A program made the position numbers and the translations under genes. From positions 1-29,015 of the forward strand of contig CANDEE010000018.1 of assembly GCA_947383685.1 (NCBI GenBank): a stretch of 29,015 nt of DNA, in the 5' to 3' direction. The notes beneath the pieces are model-generated. The model was not told the DNA's origin. It made no database searches and worked only from the letters and a program-made list of their open reading frames with translations. The stretch comes from an uncultured Pseudoflavonifractor sp. (lineage in GTDB: Bacteria > Bacillota > Clostridia > Oscillospirales > Oscillospiraceae). Shown piece after piece: positions 21,753 to 29,015 of the stretch; the first letter of the stretch is position 1, and each line of letters begins with the position of its first letter.

Positions 21753-24467
21753 ATGAATCTTTCCCGTGAATGGCTCAGCGAATTTGTCACCGTGACGGCC
21801 TCTGACAAGGAGTTTGCCGAGGCTATGACTCTGTCCGGGTCCAAGGTGGAGACCTTCACCGACCTGGGGGCCGAGATTAAAAATGTGGTGGTAGGCCGTA
21901 TCCTGTCCATGGAACGCCACCCCGATTCCGACCATATGTGGGTGTGCCAGTTGGACGTGGGGCAGGCTGAGCCTGTCCAGATTGTCACCGGCGCTTGGAA
22001 CATTCATTCCGGCGATTTGGTTCCGGTGGCCCTCCACAAGTCCACCCTCCCCGGCGGCATAAAAATTGAAAAGGGCAAGCTGCGGGGCATCTCCTCCAAT
22101 GGTATGCTCTGCTCCCTTAAGGAACTGGGGCTGGATGAGCGAGACTTCCCCTATGCCGTCATTGAGGCTGCCGCTTTGCTGAACGACTATAAGCCCATCG
22201 ACCCGGAAAAGCCCTCCATTCCAGCCGATATTCAGCCGGGACACAAGATTTTTGGTCCGGTAGTGGCTGCCGGGATCAAAGAGGTTGTCCCCTGCACTGA
22301 AAATCCTGCCTGTCAGGGCGGCTGGACCGTGACCCTGGACCTGGGAGGCGGCCACACCCCCCCTCATGACACCATGTTTCAGAACATCCACACTGGAGAC
22401 ATGGTGGCCTATAATACTGACAAGGGCTTTATCTGCACCCTCTCTGACCTTCATGCCGAGCAGAAGGAGTTCCCTCACTGTATCCCCGATGGCATTTTTG
22501 TCCTCCGCGAGGAGGAGATCAAGCCGGGAGACGACATCAAAGAGGTCATTGGAGTCAACGACACTCTGGTAGAGTTTGAGATCACCCCCAACCGTCCCGA
22601 TTGTCTCTCCGTCATCGGTCTGGCCCGGGAGGCGTGTGCTACCTTTGATAAGCCCTGCTATTTCCACCAGCCCGTGGTCAAGGGTGGGGCCGAGGGCGAC
22701 CTGGTGAAACTGCTGGACATAGAGACCCCCGCCGCCGACCTGGTGCCCCGATATACCGCCCGGATGGTGCGGAATGTGAAAATCGGCCCCTCCCCAAAGT
22801 GGATGCGCCGGCGGCTGCGGGCCATGGGGGTGCGGCCCATCAACAACATCGTGGACATCACCAACTATGTGATGCTGGAGTACGGCCAGCCCATGCATGC
22901 CTTTGACTACCGCTATGTCCAGGGCGGCAAAATCATTGTCCGCCGGGCCCAGGAGGGCGAAACGCTCACCACCCTGGACGGCAATGTTCGGAAGCTGAAC
23001 GCCAACCATCTGGTCATTGCCGACGAGACCCGGGCCGTGGGCCTTGCGGGCATTATGGGCGGTATGAACTCTGAAATCGTGGGCGACACCACCGATGTGG
23101 TTTTTGAGTCCGCCTGCTTTGACGGCACCTGTATCCGCAAAGGGGCGTTGGCCTTGGGTATGCGGACCGAGGCCAGCGCCAAGTTTGAGAAGGGACTGGA
23201 CCCCATGAACACCCTCCCCGCCGTAGACCGGGCCTGTGAGCTGGTGGAGATGCTGGGGGCCGGTGAGGTGCTGGACGGGATCATCGACATTCTGAATTAC
23301 GTCCCCCAGCCCACCCTGCTGAAGGTGGAGCCGGACAAGATCAACGCCCTCCTGGGCACCGACGTATCCGAGAACGTGATGTACACCATCCTCCAGAAGC
23401 TGGGCTTCACTACCACCCAGGAGCGGGGCGTGATTCAGGTGCCCTCCTGGCGCGGTGATGTAAAGCGGATGGCGGACCTTGCTGAGGAGGTGGCCCGGTT
23501 TTTCGGGTACAACAACATCCCCACCACCCTCATGCGGGGCCAGACCATGCAGGGCGGCTACTCGCCCGCCCAGCAGGTGGAACGGACCCTGGGTGCAACC
23601 TGCCGTGCCATGGGGTACGATGAAATCATCACCTACTCCTTCATCTCTCCCTCGTACTACGACAAAATCCGCTGGACCACGGATGACCCCCGTCGGGAGT
23701 CCTTCAAAATTTTGAATCCCCTGGGAGAAGACACCTCCATCATGCGGACCACCGTACTGCCCTCCATGCTGGAAATTCTCACCCGGAATTATAACTTCCG
23801 GAACAAAAACGCCCGGCTTTATGAGATTGGGCGGGTCTACTTCCCCGGCGGAGAGGACGGCCTTGCCATAGAAAAGAAGATGCTCTCCATGGGCGCCTAT
23901 GGGGATGAGGTAGACTTCTTCTCCCTCAAGGGTTCCGTGGAGGCCATTCTAAAGGAACTGCGGGTGGCGGACATAACCTTCCGTGCCGTTACTGACAATC
24001 CCTCCTACCACCCAGGCCGCTGTGCACAAGTGCTGGCGGGAGGCACTGTTTTGGGCGTGTTTGGACAAATTCACCCCCTCACTGCCCGGAACTATGATGT
24101 GGACGCCGAATTTTACTGCGCCGAGTTGAGCTTTGAAGCCCTGATGGATTCTAAGGGTGCCGACCCGGAATACGTTCCCCTCCCCAAGTTTCCCGCCGTC
24201 ACGCGGGATATTGCCGTGGTCTGCAGCGAGAGCGTGACCGTAGGCGAGCTGGAAGCCGTCATCCGCAAGGGAGCTAAGGGGCTATTGAAAGAGGTCGCCC
24301 TCTTTGACATCTACCGGGGCTCCGGCGTAGAGGCCGGTAAAAAGTCCGTCGCCTTCAACCTGGTGCTTCGCTCTGACGATAGGAGCCTTACCGCCGAGGA
24401 GGCCGACGAGGACGTCAAAAGCATTCTTGCCGCCCTCCGGGATGAGCTGGGAGCCGTCCTGCGCTGA
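21753..24467 (+). CDS. pheT: Phenylalanine-tRNA ligase beta subunit with duplicated tRNA-binding (EMAP/OB) domain
   Basis: At 904 residues this PheT is about 100 longer than the usual 790-810. The order is an N-terminal segment, then an EMAP/OB tRNA-binding domain (about 40-125: IKNVVVGRI, NIHSGDLVPVAL, SSNGMLCSLKELG). A second diverged copy of that domain follows (about 173-262: GIKEVVPCTEN, NIHTGDMVAY, KGFICTLSDL, IPDGIFVL). The rest is normal: EITPNRPDCLSVIGLARE, the B3/B4 editing region, B5, the class II-like catalytic fold and a C-terminal FDX-ACB anticodon domain (KFPAVTRDIAVV). The canonical domain end (PDGIFVL...PGDDI) is carried by the second copy, so the extra length lies about 133-240. 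No frameshift is seen and the frame is intact. It is co-transcribed with pheS. Confidence 0.96.
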   Translation: MNLSREWLSEFVTVTASDKEFAEAMTLSGSKVETFTDLGAEIKNVVVGRILSMERHPDSDHMWVCQLDVGQAEPVQIVTGAWNIHSGDLVPVALHKSTLPGGIKIEKGKLRGISSNGMLCSLKELGLDERDFPYAVIEAAALLNDYKPIDPEKPSIPADIQPGHKIFGPVVAAGIKEVVPCTENPACQGGWTVTLDLGGGHTPPHDTMFQNIHTGDMVAYNTDKGFICTLSDLHAEQKEFPHCIPDGIFVLREEEIKPGDDIKEVIGVNDTLVEFEITPNRPDCLSVIGLAREACATFDKPCYFHQPVVKGGAEGDLVKLLDIETPAADLVPRYTARMVRNVKIGPSPKWMRRRLRAMGVRPINNIVDITNYVMLEYGQPMHAFDYRYVQGGKIIVRRAQEGETLTTLDGNVRKLNANHLVIADETRAVGLAGIMGGMNSEIVGDTTDVVFESACFDGTCIRKGALALGMRTEASAKFEKGLDPMNTLPAVDRACELVEMLGAGEVLDGIIDILNYVPQPTLLKVEPDKINALLGTDVSENVMYTILQKLGFTTTQERGVIQVPSWRGDVKRMADLAEEVARFFGYNNIPTTLMRGQTMQGGYSPAQQVERTLGATCRAMGYDEIITYSFISPSYYDKIRWTTDDPRRESFKILNPLGEDTSIMRTTVLPSMLEILTRNYNFRNKNARLYEIGRVYFPGGEDGLAIEKKMLSMGAYGDEVDFFSLKGSVEAILKELRVADITFRAVTDNPSYHPGRCAQVLAGGTVLGVFGQIHPLTARNYDVDAEFYCAELSFEALMDSKGADPEYVPLPKFPAVTRDIAVVCSESVTVGELEAVIRKGAKGLLKEVALFDIYRGSGVEAGKKSVAFNLVLRSDDRSLTAEEADEDVKSILAALRDELGAVLR

Positions 24468-24509
24468 GTCTGTAATATTAAAGAAAGATAAATTTTTCTT
24501 CTTTTCTCT

Positions 24510-24538
24510 TTACAGCGCCCCAAATTTCGAGTACAATT
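24510..24538 (+). promoter_or_regulatory. Strong sigma-A-like promoter for ireB
   Basis: TTTACA is followed after 17 bp by TACAAT, about 30 bp before the ireB ATG. Between it and the pheT stop there is only an A/T-rich weak hairpin (AAAGAA/TTCTTT), not a clear terminator. Confidence 0.82.
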
Positions 24539-24567
24539 TGGATATACCCTAAAGGGAGGTACCCGGC

Positions 24568-24819
24568 ATGGAAGATATGGACTTCACCCGGAAATTCAAT
24601 ATCCGCTATGAAAAGGACCAGGAAATTAAGGCCATCCTGACTTCGGTCTATGACTCCCTGAAGCAGAAGGGCTATGATCCCATCAATCAAATCGTGGGTT
24701 ATATCCTCTCGGAGGACCCCACCTACATCACCAATTTCAACAACGCCCGTGCCCTTATCCGTAAACTGGACCGGGACGAATTGCTGCAGGAATTGGTGAA
24801 GCAGTATCTCTCTGAGTAA
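24568..24819 (+). CDS. ireB: IreB family regulatory phosphoprotein (UPF0297/YrzL)
   Basis: This 83-aa protein matches IreB/UPF0297 in length and sequence. It opens MDFTRKFNI with T7 in the position phosphorylated by a PASTA kinase in Enterococcus, and continues with EIKAILTSVYDSLKQKGYDP. The signature ends DPTYITNFNNARALIRKLDRDE. In enterococci IreB is a substrate of the Ser/Thr kinase IreK that modulates cell-wall stress resistance; the role here is inferred by family. In many Firmicutes it lies beside a RuvX-type resolvase gene. Here it stands alone with its own promoter and a terminator, next to pheT. GGGAGG is 8 nt before the ATG. Confidence 0.95.
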   Translation: MEDMDFTRKFNIRYEKDQEIKAILTSVYDSLKQKGYDPINQIVGYILSEDPTYITNFNNARALIRKLDRDELLQELVKQYLSE

Positions 24820-24841
24820 AATGGCTCCTTATCCTGTACGC

Positions 24842-24873
24842 AAAGGCGCACTCCCATGGAGTGCGCCTTTTTT
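24842..24873 (+). terminator. Terminator after ireB
   Basis: A perfect 13-bp stem (AAAGGCGCACTCC and its complement) with a CAT loop ends in six T residues. Confidence 0.94.
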
Positions 24874-24929
24874 ATCCGTTCTGTATGACGCCCCCCTTTT
24901 CTGGCAATAATTGGGATGAGGTGATTTTC

Positions 24930-25082
24930 ATGTCAACAGTAGCACCATCCGTCCGCGACAAGTTTGATTCCATGCCCCCGGAGCTTCAGCAGGCAGTCCT
25001 CAATCTGGATACCAAGATTGAGAACATCAATGACCTTATGTCTTGCTTGGAGCGGATCATCGCCCAAGGAGAAGCAGGATAA
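24930..25082 (+). CDS. Small hypothetical protein (50 aa)
   Basis: This 50-residue protein is predicted mostly helical, with SVRDKFDSMPPELQQAVLNL followed by a second amphipathic helix (about 27-45, ENINDLMSCLERII). It has no signal peptide or metal motif. The start ATG has AGGTGA 6 nt upstream, and a strong terminator begins eight bases after the stop. This isolated SD-gene-terminator arrangement is the main support that it is real. I do not recognise a family. No convincing promoter is seen in the 56 bp after the ireB terminator. It could be expressed by readthrough. Confidence 0.65.
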   Translation: MSTVAPSVRDKFDSMPPELQQAVLNLDTKIENINDLMSCLERIIAQGEAG

Positions 25083-25090
25083 AGGACAAA

Positions 25091-25130
25091 AGGGGCGGCG
25101 TTTCCCAGCAGGAAACGCCGCCCCTCCTTT
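25091..25130 (+). terminator. Terminator after the 50-aa gene
   Basis: A perfect 15-bp stem (AGGGGCGGCGTTTCC and its complement) has a CAGCA loop, followed by CCTTTTT. It would also be a strong RNA hairpin in the opposite direction. Confidence 0.9.
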
Positions 25131-25221
25131 TTCTCCCTCGCAGGCCACAGCGGTGGCTTCCTCTCCAACCATTCCAAAAGCTCCGTCAGAATGGCCAGCT
25201 TCCCCGCATAGCGGCAGGACC

Positions 25222-25386
25222 TCACTTTTCAACCTCCGGGTCCCCCAGGCCCACATGGCTGGTATTCACATAGATACAAACGCCCCCGCCGCCTTCAGGC
25301 AGGAAAGTGAAGATGCCAGACCCACGCAATCCAGCCCATTGGCGGTTACGTAGCCGCTTATCCTGTTGATAATAAGCAGGGCGCAT
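25222..25386 (-). CDS. Possible small protein (54 aa) downstream of the alpha/beta hydrolase gene
   Basis: The 308-bp stretch between the 50-aa gene and the hydrolase gene holds this small frame. It begins 4 bp after the hydrolase stop. It reads MRPAYYQQDKRLRNRQWAGL at its start and ends in a beta-like GGVCIYVNTSHVGLGDPEVEK. The composition looks protein-like, but the SD (GGAGG within the hydrolase 3' end) is about 14 nt from the ATG, longer than ideal. Its TGA overlaps a GTG that opens a second frame (see findings). I know no family. It could be a genuine small gene in the hydrolase transcript, a decayed remnant or chance. Confidence 0.4.
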   Translation of the reverse strand: MRPAYYQQDKRLRNRQWAGLRGSGIFTFLPEGGGGVCIYVNTSHVGLGDPEVEK

Positions 25387-25390
25387 TTCT

Positions 25391-26326
25391 TCACTGCGCT
25401 CCTCCGCCCTTCCCTTGGAGCATATGATTTTCTATCCAGGTCAAGGTATCGGCGTAGACCTCCTCCTTGTTCGTCTCGTTGAGCATCTCATGCCGTCCGC
25501 CGGGATAGAGCTTCACCTGTACGTCCCTGACCCCGGCTTCCTTGAACCATCCCGCCACCTTTTTCACACCCTTACCGCACGCCCCCACTGGGTCCATATC
25601 TCCGGCAAAGAAGTAAACCGGCGTTTCCTTATCCATCCGGGCCAGATTTTCCTTCCTGGCGACATACTGGAGTCCCGACATCATGGCATGGTTCATCCCG
25701 GCCGTTGTTTGGAAATTACACAAGGGATCGGCCAGATAAGCGTCTACCACCTTCTCATCCCGGCAAATCCAGTCTGCCGTCGTGCGGCTGGGGGCAAACC
25801 GCTTGTTGTAGGCCCCAATGGACAGCTTGTAAAAAAGCTTATTGACCTTATGGGGATCGCCCAAGCCGGTAAGGACCTTCCCCGCCGCCACGGTAAGGGC
25901 GCTCTCCTGTCCCGTACCGGAAAGGATACAACCCCTCAGCTCACCGGGATAGTCAATAAGGAACGTCCGGGCCACAAAGGAACCCATAGAGTGCCCCAGC
26001 AAAAAATAAGGCAGTGTGGGATAGCTCTCCCTCACCTTAAGCTGGAGGGCCCGAACGTCATGCACCAAATTCCACCAGTCGCTGAAGTAGCCATACTCTT
26101 GGGGGCCTTTTGCGGTAAGCCCATGGCCCAAATGGTCGTGTCCCGCCACTACAAAGCCATTCCGGGTTAAAAAGCGGGCAAACGGATCATAGCGCAGGGC
26201 GTATTCACAGATGCCGTGAACGAGCTGTACCACCGCCTTTGGCTCTCCCTCAGGAAGCCATAAAACCCCGTGGACCTGGTGAACGCCATCGCTGGAAAGG
26301 TACGTAAATTCTTTTCTTTCACCCAT
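25391..26326 (-). CDS. Alpha/beta hydrolase (monoacylglycerol lipase / lysophospholipase-like)
   Basis: This 311-aa protein has a serine-hydrolase fold of the Hydrolase_4/PldB type. It has the oxyanion motif LVHGICEYALRY and GHDHLGHGLT. The nucleophile elbow GHSMGS contains the catalytic Ser. The acid is the Asp in FFAGDMDPVG and the His is in PGGRHEMLNE. There is no signal peptide, so it is cytoplasmic. Relatives cleave monoacylglycerols or lysophospholipids, and the precise substrate is unknown. The ATG has GAGGAGG 8 nt upstream. It has its own promoter, divergent from pepT. Confidence 0.9.
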   Translation of the reverse strand: MGERKEFTYLSSDGVHQVHGVLWLPEGEPKAVVQLVHGICEYALRYDPFARFLTRNGFVVAGHDHLGHGLTAKGPQEYGYFSDWWNLVHDVRALQLKVRESYPTLPYFLLGHSMGSFVARTFLIDYPGELRGCILSGTGQESALTVAAGKVLTGLGDPHKVNKLFYKLSIGAYNKRFAPSRTTADWICRDEKVVDAYLADPLCNFQTTAGMNHAMMSGLQYVARKENLARMDKETPVYFFAGDMDPVGACGKGVKKVAGWFKEAGVRDVQVKLYPGGRHEMLNETNKEEVYADTLTWIENHMLQGKGGGAQ

Positions 26327-26361
26327 GGAAAAGTCCTCCTCGCTGTGTTATACTTACCATT

Positions 26362-26390
26362 AGTTTAATGGCTCCTCCTGGTTCCGTCAA
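26362..26390 (-). promoter_or_regulatory. Promoter for the alpha/beta hydrolase gene
   Basis: On the minus strand TTGACG is followed after 17 bp by TAAACT, about 36 bp before the ATG. For pepT on the other strand only a -10-like TATAAA (26406-26411) is visible. Confidence 0.65.
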
Positions 26391-26426
26391 GGGAGATTTT
26401 GGGCCTATAAAAGGAAGATGAGTAAA

Positions 26427-27641
26427 ATGAACGTACTGGACCGTTTTTTGAAGTATGTCACCTTCGACACCCAATCCGACGCCTACTCCGGGAAACACCC
26501 CTCCACCGCCAAGCAAAAATTGCTGGGTGCGGAGTTGGCGGCAGAGCTGAGTGAAATGGGGCTGCAAAACGCTCACATGGATGAGTTTGGCTATGTTTAC
26601 GGCTGGCTCCCCGCCACCCCCGGCTGTGAAGGTGTACCCTGCATGGGGCTCATCGCCCACATGGACACCGCCCCCTCCTTTTCCGGAGCCAATATCAAGC
26701 CCCGCATCATCCGTTATGAGGGCGGCGACATCCTCCAAAGCCCCGGTACCATTATGAGGGCTAAGGACCACGAAAGCCTGAAGCAGTATGTGGGCCAGGA
26801 CCTGGTCATCACCGACGGAACCACCCTCCTCGGAGCTGACGACAAAGCAGGGGTAGCGGAAATTTTTTCCGCCATAGAGCACCTAACCACCCACCCGGAG
26901 ATCCCCCACGGCCGCATCGCTGTGGGCATCACCCCCGACGAGGAGATCGGTGAGGGCGCCGACCACTTTGACATTGCCGCCTTTGGCGCCGCCGTGGCCT
27001 ATACGGTGGACGGCGGTGAGCTGGGAGAGCTGGAATATGAGAACTTCAACGCCGCCGGGGCCAAGGTCACCATCCACGGCCTGAATATCCACCCCGGCAG
27101 CGCCAAGGATAAGATGAAAAATGCCCTTTTGATAGCCATAGAGTTCAACTCCATGCTCCCCCCGGCGGAAACCCCCGCCCACACCGAGGGCTATGAAGGG
27201 TTCTACCACCTCCAGCACATGGCGGGAGACGAGACCACCGCCACGTTGGAGTATATTGTCCGCGACCATGATATGGACAAATTCCTGGCCCGAAAGGCCA
27301 GTATGGAGCGCATCGCCGCCTATCTCAACGGCAAGTATGGCGCCGGAACGGTGGAGCTGGAGCTCCGGGACCAGTATTACAATATGAAGGCTCAAATCGA
27401 GCCCCATATGTACCTCATTCACCGGGCAAAGGCCGCCTTCCGCAAAGCGGGAGTAGAGCCCAAGGAAGTCGCTATCCGGGGCGGCACCGATGGGGCCCGT
27501 CTCTCCTACGAGGGACTTCCCTGTCCCAACCTGTCTACCGGCGGGGTTAACTTCCATGGTCCCCAAGAATATATCCCGGTCCAATCTCTGGAAAAGATGG
27601 TGGAGGTCCTGCTGAATCTGGTCCGGGCAGAGGAAAAATAA
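26427..27641 (+). CDS. pepT: Peptidase T (tripeptide aminopeptidase)
   Basis: This 404-aa M20-family metallopeptidase removes N-terminal residues from tripeptides in the cytoplasm. The dizinc ligands are visible: H78 (LIAHMD), the Asp pair D138/D139 (LLGADDKAGV), E172/E173 (TPDEEIGEG), D195 (YTVDGGELG) and the His of GVNFHGPQEY near the C-terminus. A dimerisation-domain segment HGLNIHPGSAKDKMKNA follows. The start chosen is the ATG 11 nt after AAGGA. An ATG three codons earlier is only 2 nt from that SD. The length is normal for PepT. It is a single gene flanked by a terminator. Confidence 0.96.
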   Translation: MNVLDRFLKYVTFDTQSDAYSGKHPSTAKQKLLGAELAAELSEMGLQNAHMDEFGYVYGWLPATPGCEGVPCMGLIAHMDTAPSFSGANIKPRIIRYEGGDILQSPGTIMRAKDHESLKQYVGQDLVITDGTTLLGADDKAGVAEIFSAIEHLTTHPEIPHGRIAVGITPDEEIGEGADHFDIAAFGAAVAYTVDGGELGELEYENFNAAGAKVTIHGLNIHPGSAKDKMKNALLIAIEFNSMLPPAETPAHTEGYEGFYHLQHMAGDETTATLEYIVRDHDMDKFLARKASMERIAAYLNGKYGAGTVELELRDQYYNMKAQIEPHMYLIHRAKAAFRKAGVEPKEVAIRGGTDGARLSYEGLPCPNLSTGGVNFHGPQEYIPVQSLEKMVEVLLNLVRAEEK

Positions 27642-27648
27642 GCGGAGC

Positions 27649-27688
27649 AAAAAGGACTCTCACGGCAATTGCCGCGAGAGTCCTTTTT
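27649..27688. terminator. Bidirectional terminator between pepT and the Fe-S reductase-like gene
   Basis: A 13-bp stem (AAAAAGGACTCTC and its complement), one A-C mismatch and an inner self-complementary CGGC/GCCG helix with an AATT loop. It has T5 on the plus strand and T5 on the minus strand. Confidence 0.94.
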
Positions 27689-27709
27689 ATTGTCTCAGCA
27701 CTGGGCACT

Positions 27710-28861
27710 TCACTCTCCGAACAGCTCCGCCGTCCTTTTCATCCTCTGGGCGATCTTCACTCCAAAGGGACAGCGGCTCTCGCAGCTATGGCAGCCAATA
27801 CACTGTCCTGCTTTCTGCCCCAGGGAAAGATAGTGGGCCCGAACCGTAGCGGGGACCTCTGGCTGCATGACCGCCAGGTCATAGTACTTATTCACTATGG
27901 CAATATCAATGTCTGCCGGACAGGGCTTGCAGTGTCCGCAATAAGTGCACTCTCCCTGCCCAAAGGTGTGCCTGGGAGCCTTTGCCAGAACTTGGGCATA
28001 ATTCTTCTCCTCATCAGACGCCGTCTCATAGGCCACGGCGGCCTCCACCTGTTCCGGGGTATCATATCCCGCCATCACCGCCGCCACCGCAGGCCGGGTC
28101 AGGCAGTAGTGGATACACTGGACCGGGGTCAGAGCCACCCCAAAGGGAGAGCGCTTCTCGTCAAAGAGCCGTCCGCCGGCGTAAGGCTTCATCACGGTAA
28201 GCCCCACCTCCGCCTGCTCACAGAGCCGGTATACCTCCGACCTTTGAGGGTCGATGCCCCCCAGGTTCTCCTGAAAATTCTCCCAGTCAAAATAAGTATC
28301 CAGATCGTCTGTCGCAGGGTGCATGTCGAAAGCCGGATTGACACTGAACAGAAGCATCTCCACGATCCCGCTCTCCACCGCCTTCTTCACCATAGCAGGG
28401 TTGTGGGTAGACATACCGATATGCCGGATGGTCCCCTTCTCCTTCAGCCCCTTCACATAGTCTATATAAGGGCTGTGGAAGGCGTCTTCCCAATCCTCTT
28501 CAGTATCCACAAAGTGGATCATGCCCAAATCAATGTAGTCTGTCTGCATCCGCTTCAGCAAATCCTCAAATGCCGCCCGGCACTTCTCCACATCTCTGGT
28601 GCGGACATATTGCCCATCCTGCCAGGAGGACCCGATGTGCCCCTGTATGAACCACTTCTCCCGGTGTCCAACCAGGGCCTTACCAATGTTGGAACGCACG
28701 TTAGGTTCGCTCATCCAACAGTCCAGAATATTGATTCCCAACTCCTCCGCCCGGCGGATGACCGCCTCGCACTCCTCCGTATTGTGCCGCTCCAGCCATT
28801 CTCCACCCAGGCCGATTTCACTGACCATCAGGCCTGTCTTTCCCAGTCTGCGGTAATTCAT
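27710..28861 (-). CDS. Aldo/keto reductase-like protein with two 4Fe-4S motifs, atypical active site
   Basis: This 383-aa protein has an N-terminal aldo/keto-reductase TIM barrel (about 1-300). The opening MNYRRLGKTGLMVSEIGLGG, TDYIDLGMIHFV and GTIRHIGMSTHNP are family-typical. A C-terminal ferredoxin-like domain carries two Cys clusters, CTYCGHCKPCP and CIGCHSCESRCP. Of the usual AKR tetrad (Asp, Tyr, Lys, His), D47 and H116 are kept. By ungapped alignment the Tyr position is Glu52 (ILDCWMSEP) and the Lys position is His75 (FIQGHIG). Normal ketone reduction is therefore doubtful. GGGGGGAG sits 7 nt before the ATG. A longer open frame runs back through the tRNA gene and is an artefact. It lies 69 bp downstream of tRNA-Leu. 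Confidence 0.88.
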   Translation of the reverse strand: MNYRRLGKTGLMVSEIGLGGEWLERHNTEECEAVIRRAEELGINILDCWMSEPNVRSNIGKALVGHREKWFIQGHIGSSWQDGQYVRTRDVEKCRAAFEDLLKRMQTDYIDLGMIHFVDTEEDWEDAFHSPYIDYVKGLKEKGTIRHIGMSTHNPAMVKKAVESGIVEMLLFSVNPAFDMHPATDDLDTYFDWENFQENLGGIDPQRSEVYRLCEQAEVGLTVMKPYAGGRLFDEKRSPFGVALTPVQCIHYCLTRPAVAAVMAGYDTPEQVEAAVAYETASDEEKNYAQVLAKAPRHTFGQGECTYCGHCKPCPADIDIAIVNKYYDLAVMQPEVPATVRAHYLSLGQKAGQCIGCHSCESRCPFGVKIAQRMKRTAELFGE

Positions 28862-28895
28862 TTTGTTTCTCCCCCCATCTGTTTTTTCTATGATA

Positions 28896-28924
28896 ACAGG
28901 CGGTTTCCTAAGGAAACCGCCTGT
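28896..28924 (-). terminator. Stem-loop after tRNA-Leu
   Basis: A perfect 13-bp stem (ACAGGCGGTTTCC and its complement) with a TAA loop starts 6 bp after the tRNA CCA end. On the minus strand it is followed by TATCATAG and then AAAAAA, with no proper T-run. It may be a weak terminator or a processing signal rather than a complete stop. Confidence 0.6.
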
Positions 28925-28930
28925 CTTTTC

Positions 28931-29015
28931 TGGTGCCGGTGGCCGGACTCGAACCGGCACGCCTTGCGGCGCTTGATTTTGAGTCAAGTACGTCTACCAA
29001 TTCCATCACACCGGC
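28931..29015 (-). tRNA. tRNA-Leu (anticodon CAA, reads UUG)
   Basis: On the minus strand an 85-nt gene folds as a class II tRNA. It has an acceptor stem of seven pairs (GCCGGTG with CACCGGC), discriminator A and an encoded CCA. The anticodon loop CTCAAAA is closed by TTGA/TCAA. There is a long variable arm (CGCC-GCAA-GGCG) and a T arm with GGTTCGAGTCC. The long variable arm and CAA anticodon identify tRNA-Leu. Its 5' end coincides with the right edge of the window, so its promoter and any upstream tRNAs are not visible. Confidence 0.96.

Noticed and set aside
28862..28987. A 42-codon N-terminal extension of the Fe-S reductase-like gene reading through the tRNA region.
   Set aside because: The frame translates the tRNA-Leu gene and stem-loop. 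A good SD precedes the ATG at 28861, where the family's normal N-terminus begins.
1..29015. CRISPR arrays, insertion sequences, prophage or integrative elements.
   Set aside because: No spaced direct repeats, transposase or integrase-like frames, or terminal inverted repeats were seen. The tRNA-Leu gene at the edge shows no attachment-site duplication within the window.

Overview
The window is about 29 kb of gene-dense, GC-rich chromosome from an anaerobic, endospore-forming Clostridia-type Firmicute. Oscillospiraceae (the Flavonifractor/Oscillibacter/Lawsonibacter type) is the best guess. This rests on spoVAD-spoVAE, a Phe T-box leader, archaeal-type AspRS with GatCAB, an alr-mazF pair, IreB, and strong SD and sigma-A-like promoters. 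The taxon is inferred from gene content only. I see no phage, insertion sequence, CRISPR array or other mobile DNA. Most of the window is housekeeping sequence with some lineage-specific twists.

Layout. 1-3.5 kb: the 3' end of an archaeal-type aspS followed by gatC-gatA-gatB with overlapping stop/start codons, closed by a terminator. 3.5-6.8 kb: a membrane-anchored, secreted 5'-nucleotidase and a BMP-family (nucleoside-binding type) lipoprotein. 6.8-11.2 kb, minus strand: a SleB-type cell-wall hydrolase, guaB, an acyl-ACP thioesterase, a multi-Cys CpXC-like protein and a GNAT acetyltransferase. 11.3-12.7 kb, plus strand: spoVAD-spoVAE without an adjacent spoVAC. 12.7-14.7 kb: a ferritin-like protein (-), a hemolysin III family membrane protein (+) and TspO (-).

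14.7-20.2 kb is a rearranged version of the B. subtilis-like ydcC-alr-ndoAI-ndoA neighbourhood. On the minus strand it carries nnrDE, a small lipoprotein, alr, mazF (no antitoxin gene recognisable) and a one-TM protein. A SUFU-domain gene sits on the plus strand between the lipoprotein and alr. 20.2-24.5 kb is a Phe-specific T-box leader driving a 64-aa zinc-ribbon protein, pheS and pheT. PheT carries what looks like a second, diverged copy of its tRNA-binding domain.

24.5-29 kb: ireB, a 50-aa hypothetical gene, a serine alpha/beta hydrolase (-) with one or two possible tiny downstream genes, pepT (+), an atypical Fe-S aldo/keto reductase-like protein (-) and tRNA-Leu(CAA) (-) ending at the window edge. 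Most transcription units are bounded by clear stem-loop terminators, many shared by convergent genes. Several promoters match the -35/17 bp/-10 consensus well. No complete novel system is evident. The items most worth a second look are the PheT domain duplication, the antitoxin-less mazF, the tspO start-site hairpin and the zinc-ribbon gene under T-box control.
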